From Bacillota bacterium (lineage in GTDB: Bacteria; Bacillota; Clostridia; Peptostreptococcales; Anaerovoracaceae), in the NCBI GenBank assembly GCA_017534025.1, contig JAFWDF010000100.1:1-8712 (forward strand): DNA of 8,712 nt, read 5' to 3'. Position 1 is the stretch's first letter. Every line of letters starts with the position of its first letter. The notes below the pieces were generated by a model. The model was not told the DNA's origin and did not search any database. It was given only the letters and a program-made list of their open reading frames with translations. Shown piece after piece: positions 6,365 through 8,712 of the stretch. Both the position numbers and the translations under genes were made by a program.

Positions 6365-6387
6365 CACGAAAAATTGAATTAGAAATA

Positions 6388-7188
6388 TTATGCATACGAA
6401 ACAGGATATATTTCTTCAAATTTCATGATAATGCTCCGGAGGCGGTCATCCATCCGCAGCAATGCCTGTTCCCGGAGTTCTTCCGGAATGCCGTAAAAGG
6501 CTTCCGCTATGCTGCCGGTAATCGCCGCAATGGTATCGCTGTCCCCCCCGATGGAAACGGCCAGGCGGATCGCATCCTCAAATCCTTCCGATTCCAGAAA
6601 CGCTTCCACTGCCTGCGGCACGGAACCCTGGCAGGTTACATCAAAATCATAATCCGGCCGGATATCGTCCAGAGTAAAGTCCAGCGCATAATATTTCTGT
6701 TCGATCATTTTCCGGATTTCGTCCTTCGAACAGCCATTGCGTGCCATCCAGACGGCTTCCGTCACCGCCAGCGCACCCCGGATACCCTCCGGATGATCAT
6801 GGGACACCGCAGTCACAATCCGTGCCAGACGGAGGCATTCTTCCAGTGAATCCGCCGCCCATCCGCAGGCGCTGACCCGCATGGCGGAACCATTTCCATA
6901 ACTGTAATACGGCTGCGGATCATCCGAAAAAATCCAGTGAATAAAATGATTTCCGTATCCGCAGTCCGGATAATGCCACCCGATCTCCTGCATGCAGGCG
7001 ACCGCAGACGCGGCAAGCCGGCTGTCATCCTCACGGCCTTCCTTCAGCAAAGCAGCCGCCACCGCCACGGACATCACGGAATCGTCCGTCGGTCTGCTCT
7101 GTTCCGAAAACAGTGGAAAATCAACGGTTTTAATGTTGTCGAACTCATAGACCGAACCGACGATATCGCCGATAATCGCTCCCATCAT
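6388..7188 (-). CDS. ADP-ribosylglycohydrolase family protein (DraG/ARH-like)
   Basis: The 266-residue protein is a single-domain member of the ADP-ribosylglycohydrolase/crystallin J1 family. These use two Mg2+ ions to remove ADP-ribose from proteins, nucleic acids or small molecules. The expected metal-site motifs are present: GAIIGDIVGS (3-12), the TDDS motif (34-37) and GGDSDT (214-219) followed by an alanine-rich helix. SHDHPEGIRGA in the middle is also typical. No partner ADP-ribosyltransferase such as DraT is visible in the window, so the substrate is unknown. The AAAGGAGG box precedes tandem ATGs; I took the first (7188). It is divergent from bioY across a 140-bp gap, and 153 bp upstream of pspA on the same strand with no obvious terminator, so some read-through into the psp operon is plausible. 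Confidence 0.9.
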   Translation of the reverse strand: MMGAIIGDIVGSVYEFDNIKTVDFPLFSEQSRPTDDSVMSVAVAAALLKEGREDDSRLAASAVACMQEIGWHYPDCGYGNHFIHWIFSDDPQPYYSYGNGSAMRVSACGWAADSLEECLRLARIVTAVSHDHPEGIRGALAVTEAVWMARNGCSKDEIRKMIEQKYYALDFTLDDIRPDYDFDVTCQGSVPQAVEAFLESEGFEDAIRLAVSIGGDSDTIAAITGSIAEAFYGIPEELREQALLRMDDRLRSIIMKFEEIYPVSYA

Positions 7189-7237
7189 AACCTGTCCCTC
7201 CTTTCAGAATGTACAAATCCTTTCCCTTTTCACTTTT

Positions 7238-7269
7238 TCGTTAACCTTTATCGATATTTTAGTTGACAA
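7238..7269 (+). promoter_or_regulatory. putative BirA (biotin repressor) operator
   Basis: TCGTTAACC (7238-7246) and AGTTGACAA (7261-7269) are separated by 14 nt and resemble the BirA box TTGTTAACC-N14/15-GGTTAACAA, with one mismatch in the left half and two in the right. The right half overlaps the putative bioY -35 hexamer, so biotin-loaded BirA would block RNA polymerase. It also lies upstream of the divergent ADP-ribosylglycohydrolase gene and could affect it. Confidence 0.7.
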
Positions 7270-7291
7270 TTAACTGTGCAGAGATTACTAT
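7263..7291 (+). promoter_or_regulatory. putative bioY promoter
   Basis: A perfect TTGACA (7263-7268) is followed after 17 nt by TACTAT (7286-7291, 4 of 6 to consensus). Transcription would begin near 7298, giving a leader of about 30 nt with an AAGGAGGT ribosome binding site (7316-7323). The -35 overlaps the right half of the BirA-type operator. Confidence 0.65.
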
Positions 7292-7328
7292 TTGGATAAA
7301 ACTATTGCATTCAACAAGGAGGTATCCT

Positions 7329-7916
7329 ATGAAAACACCCCCATCTTCCGAATCCAGAACGGATCTCCGTCCCCTGACGGTTACGGCTCTCCTGGCTGCG
7401 CTGATCTGCGTGCTCGGGCCGCTGTCCGTTCCGCTGCCGTTTTCACCGGTACCCATTTCTTTCGCGAACCTGGCCATTCTTTTTGCGGTCATGCTGGCCG
7501 GCTGGAAGCGGGGTACCATGGCCTGCCTGATCTATCTGCTGCTCGGTCTGGCCGGGCTGCCGGTTTTTTCCGCTTTTTCCGGCGGTCCCGGCAAACTGCT
7601 CGGGCCGACCGGCGGCTATCTGATCGGATACCTGTTCCTGAGCCTGACCGCAGGACTCTCAGTCGAACTGGCCGACCGTTTCGACCGCTTCGCGATCCGC
7701 ACAGCCGTCTGCATCACCGGCATGATTCTGGGTACCGTGATCCTCTACCTGTTCGGCACCACCTGGCTCGCCCGCCAGGCCGGCATGACTTTCACGGCCG
7801 CCCTCTGGGCCGGCGTGATCCCTTTTATCCCCGGTGATCTCATCAAAATCATCGCCGCTGCGCTGATCGGAAGCGCGGTCCGTGACCGTCTGCGCCGCGC
7901 CGGCATGCTTTTCTGA
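7329..7916 (+). CDS. bioY: BioY, biotin-uptake S component of an ECF transporter
   Basis: The 195-residue integral membrane protein has six predicted hydrophobic segments and is of normal BioY length. BioY binds biotin and imports it, alone or with the shared ECF module (EcfA, EcfA', EcfT), which is not in this window. Family signatures are the early LSVPLPFSPVPISFANLAI segment (32-50), GGPGKLLGPTGGYLIGY (85-101) and the late PFIPGDLIKIIAA (165-177). The ATG at 7329 is chosen because AAGGAGGT stands five bases upstream; earlier in-frame codons precede the likely transcription start. It is the only plus-strand gene. A BirA-type operator upstream suggests biotin-controlled expression. No clear terminator follows, so transcripts may run antisense into the convergent membrane-protein gene. 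It uses CTG/CTC for Leu almost exclusively, and the antisense frame is open as a result. Confidence 0.95.
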   Translation: MKTPPSSESRTDLRPLTVTALLAALICVLGPLSVPLPFSPVPISFANLAILFAVMLAGWKRGTMACLIYLLLGLAGLPVFSAFSGGPGKLLGPTGGYLIGYLFLSLTAGLSVELADRFDRFAIRTAVCITGMILGTVILYLFGTTWLARQAGMTFTAALWAGVIPFIPGDLIKIIAAALIGSAVRDRLRRAGMLF

Positions 7917-8321
7917 TGAATCCGCTGCCTGTGGCGGAGCATCTGCCTCCGGCAGGCTCTTCGCTTCGTGCGCCGGTTCCTGCAGGGCCGGCGTATCCGG
8001 AGAAATCCATTCCGGATGCTTTGCTTCTGACGGCTGTTTTTCTTCACCGAAAAACTTTATGCCAAAATAACAGATCTCAGCCAGTCCCAGGGAAATCAGA
8101 AGAAACCCGAATCCGAGGCTGGCTGTTTTTTCCAGCATCAGCATATTATACGCGCCGTAGGAAACCGCCTGATAAAGATAGGAATAATAATCCCCGCCGC
8201 TGACCGACGTCATCGGCGTCAGCCCTTTATAAGCGGCCATAACGGCAATGCCTGCAATCACAGTAAGAACCCCTGCGGCCATTCCCGCAATCCTTAGAAT
8301 TCTGATCATTTTATTATTCAT
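7659..8321 (-). CDS. hypothetical two-helix membrane protein with long acidic tail, overlapping bioY
   Basis: I do not recognise this protein. The 220-residue frame from the ATG at 8321 (GAAAGAGG box nine bases upstream) has a basic N-terminus, a membrane helix at about 11-30, a Tyr-rich loop (44-58), a second helix at about 67-91, and then a Pro/Ala/Glu-rich, probably disordered acidic tail. Both termini are predicted in the cytoplasm. Residues after about 135 are encoded on the strand opposite bioY, in register with its codons. The absence of stops there follows from bioY avoiding TTA, CTA and TCA codons, so that part of the tail may be an accident. The part before the overlap reads like real coding sequence. 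Either the gene truly overlaps bioY by about 258 bp, or a stop was lost by mutation or sequence error. It has its own promoter candidates after the Crp-family terminator. Confidence 0.6.
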   Translation of the reverse strand: MNNKMIRILRIAGMAAGVLTVIAGIAVMAAYKGLTPMTSVSGGDYYSYLYQAVSYGAYNMLMLEKTASLGFGFLLISLGLAEICYFGIKFFGEEKQPSEAKHPEWISPDTPALQEPAHEAKSLPEADAPPQAADSSEKHAGAAQTVTDRASDQRSGDDFDEITGDKRDHAGPEGGRESHAGLAGEPGGAEQVEDHGTQNHAGDADGCADREAVETVGQFD

Positions 8322-8342
8322 TACTAAACCTCTTTCTATTTC

Positions 8343-8368
8343 CGCAGCCGATACCCCCGTCAGCTGCG
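8343..8368 (-). repeat. inverted repeat / leader hairpin before the small membrane-protein gene
   Basis: In minus-strand RNA CGCAGCUGA pairs with UCGGCUGCG: a 9-bp stem with one U-G pair and the 8-nt loop CGGGGGUA. It lies about 20 nt before the start codon and directly after a TATAAT box (8371-8376). If transcription begins at the upstream promoter the whole hairpin is in the leader. If it begins after TATAAT the repeat covers the start point, as an operator would. Confidence 0.55.
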
Positions 8369-8370
8369 AT

Positions 8371-8422
8371 ATTATAATTGTTGTTCCGCAAAAACTGTAG
8401 CCCTCTGAGGCCGATAAGTCAA
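8371..8422 (-). promoter_or_regulatory. tandem promoter candidates for the small membrane-protein gene
   Basis: The upstream candidate has TTGACT (8417-8422) and TACAGT (8394-8399) exactly 17 nt apart, matching consensus at 5 and 4 of 6 positions. The downstream candidate is a perfect TATAAT (8371-8376) without a good -35. Both lie between the Crp-family terminator and the gene start at 8321. Confidence 0.5.
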
Positions 8423-8450
8423 GCCGTACGGACTGGTACAAAGATGCAAA

Positions 8451-8483
8451 AAATAAAAAAGAACCGGATTTAATTCCGGCTCT
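8451..8483 (-). terminator. Rho-independent terminator of the Crp-family gene
   Basis: On the minus strand AGAGCCGGA (8475-8483) pairs with TCCGGTTCT (8460-8468), a 9-bp stem with one G-U pair and a 6-nt loop. It is followed by a T-rich run (complement of 8451-8459). It starts six bases after the stop codon of the Crp-family gene. The G-U pair and T-run hold only in the minus direction. Confidence 0.88.
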
Positions 8484-8488
8484 TATTT

Positions 8489-8712
8489 TCAACTGTTCTG
8501 CATTTCCCTGAATCGTTTCTGCACCCGGCTCAGGGTGGAAGGCGTCATGGAAAGGAATGACGCAATGTACTTGTTGCTGATGCGTCCGATCAGCGTTCCG
8601 TGCTGCTCTGCAAACCACTTGTACCGTTCCAGCGAATTCTGCGGCAGAATCCTGACCCGGAAGTTCCAGTGTTCTATATGTCGGTTGGAAATAATCCTGA
8701 TCGCGGTGCGAA
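8489..8712 (-). CDS. Crp/Fnr-family transcriptional regulator, C-terminal part (5' end outside window)
   Basis: The frame enters from the right edge and gives 73 residues before TGA at 8489-8491. The segment RISNKYIASFLSMTPSTLSRVQKRF (about residues 43-67 of the part seen) is a helix-turn-helix of the Crp/Fnr type, with the typical IASxLxMTPxTLSR recognition helix. The preceding LERYKWFAEQHGTLIGR is the usual lead-in from the end of the dimerisation helix and cyclic-nucleotide-binding fold. The effector-binding domain is beyond the window, so the signal sensed is unknown. It has its own terminator, so it is probably a separate unit from the membrane-protein gene, though it could regulate its neighbours. 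The family call rests on the HTH alone. Confidence 0.85.
   Translation of the reverse strand, partial: RTAIRIISNRHIEHWNFRVRILPQNSLERYKWFAEQHGTLIGRISNKYIASFLSMTPSTLSRVQKRFREMQNS

Noticed and set aside
6235..6387. Sigma-W type promoter before pspA
   Set aside because: No TGAAAC-like element is found about 16 nt before a CGTA or CGTC; the CGTAA present belongs to the leader hairpin. An extended -10 promoter explains the region better.
7945..7965. CTGCC/GGCAG hairpin after bioY as a terminator
   Set aside because: The stem is short and no T-run follows in the plus direction; it also lies within the coding tail of the minus-strand gene.
8322..8618. N-terminal extension of the small membrane-protein frame up to 8618
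   Set aside because: It would run over the Crp-family 3' end and through its terminator in another frame. The ATG at 8321 has a good ribosome binding site and starts a typical membrane-protein N-terminus.
1..8712. CRISPR arrays, insertion sequences, prophage genes, direct repeats
   Set aside because: No regularly spaced repeats, transposase or integrase frames, or flanking target duplications were seen on either strand.

Overview
The window is about 8.7 kb of bacterial chromosome, most likely from a Bacillota (Firmicutes) gut-type anaerobe. Evidence for this is the Bacillus-like PspA/YdjI/YdjG/YdjH set, a YwaC/RelP-type small alarmone synthetase, an ECF-type BioY, strong AAGGAGG-like ribosome binding sites and Rho-independent terminators. 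Base composition is moderately GC-rich inside genes and AT-rich between them. Genus cannot be told from the sequence. Almost everything is on the minus strand; only bioY is on the plus strand. No phage, insertion sequence or CRISPR array is visible.

Right to left, in the direction of minus-strand transcription: (1) the 3' end of a Crp/Fnr-family regulator, closed by a clear terminator (8451-8483). (2) A small two-helix membrane protein of unknown function (start 8321) with its own putative promoters and an inverted repeat in its leader. Its reading frame runs about 258 bp into the convergent bioY gene. (3) bioY (7329-7916, plus strand), preceded by a BirA-type operator that overlaps the putative -35 box. 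(4) A divergent ADP-ribosylglycohydrolase (DraG/ARH) gene (6388-7188).

(5) A four-gene membrane-stress operon, pspA-ydjI-ydjG-ydjH (6234 down to 2736), with an extended -10 promoter, a strongly structured leader and a terminator that contains the last stop codon. In Bacillus subtilis the same four families form the pspA(ydjF)-ydjG-ydjH-ydjI operon; here ydjI has moved to directly after pspA. (6) A second minus-strand operon: an M16 zinc peptidase, a RelP-like (p)ppGpp synthetase and, overlapping it by 17 bp, a YbaK-type Cys-tRNA(Pro) deacylase. (7) At the left edge, a tRNA-Leu gene of which only the first 27 nt are present, with a putative promoter between it and ybaK.

Functionally the centre of the window is envelope and stress physiology: PspA-family membrane repair with its SPFH, zinc-ribbon and TPM-domain partners, next to an operon joining proteolysis, alarmone synthesis and tRNA quality control. 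Biotin uptake is a separate unit. No stretch over 300 bp lacks a gene. The most useful leads are the reordered PspA module with its structured leader, the perfect palindrome over the peptidase-operon promoter, the BirA operator, and the bioY/membrane-protein overlap.
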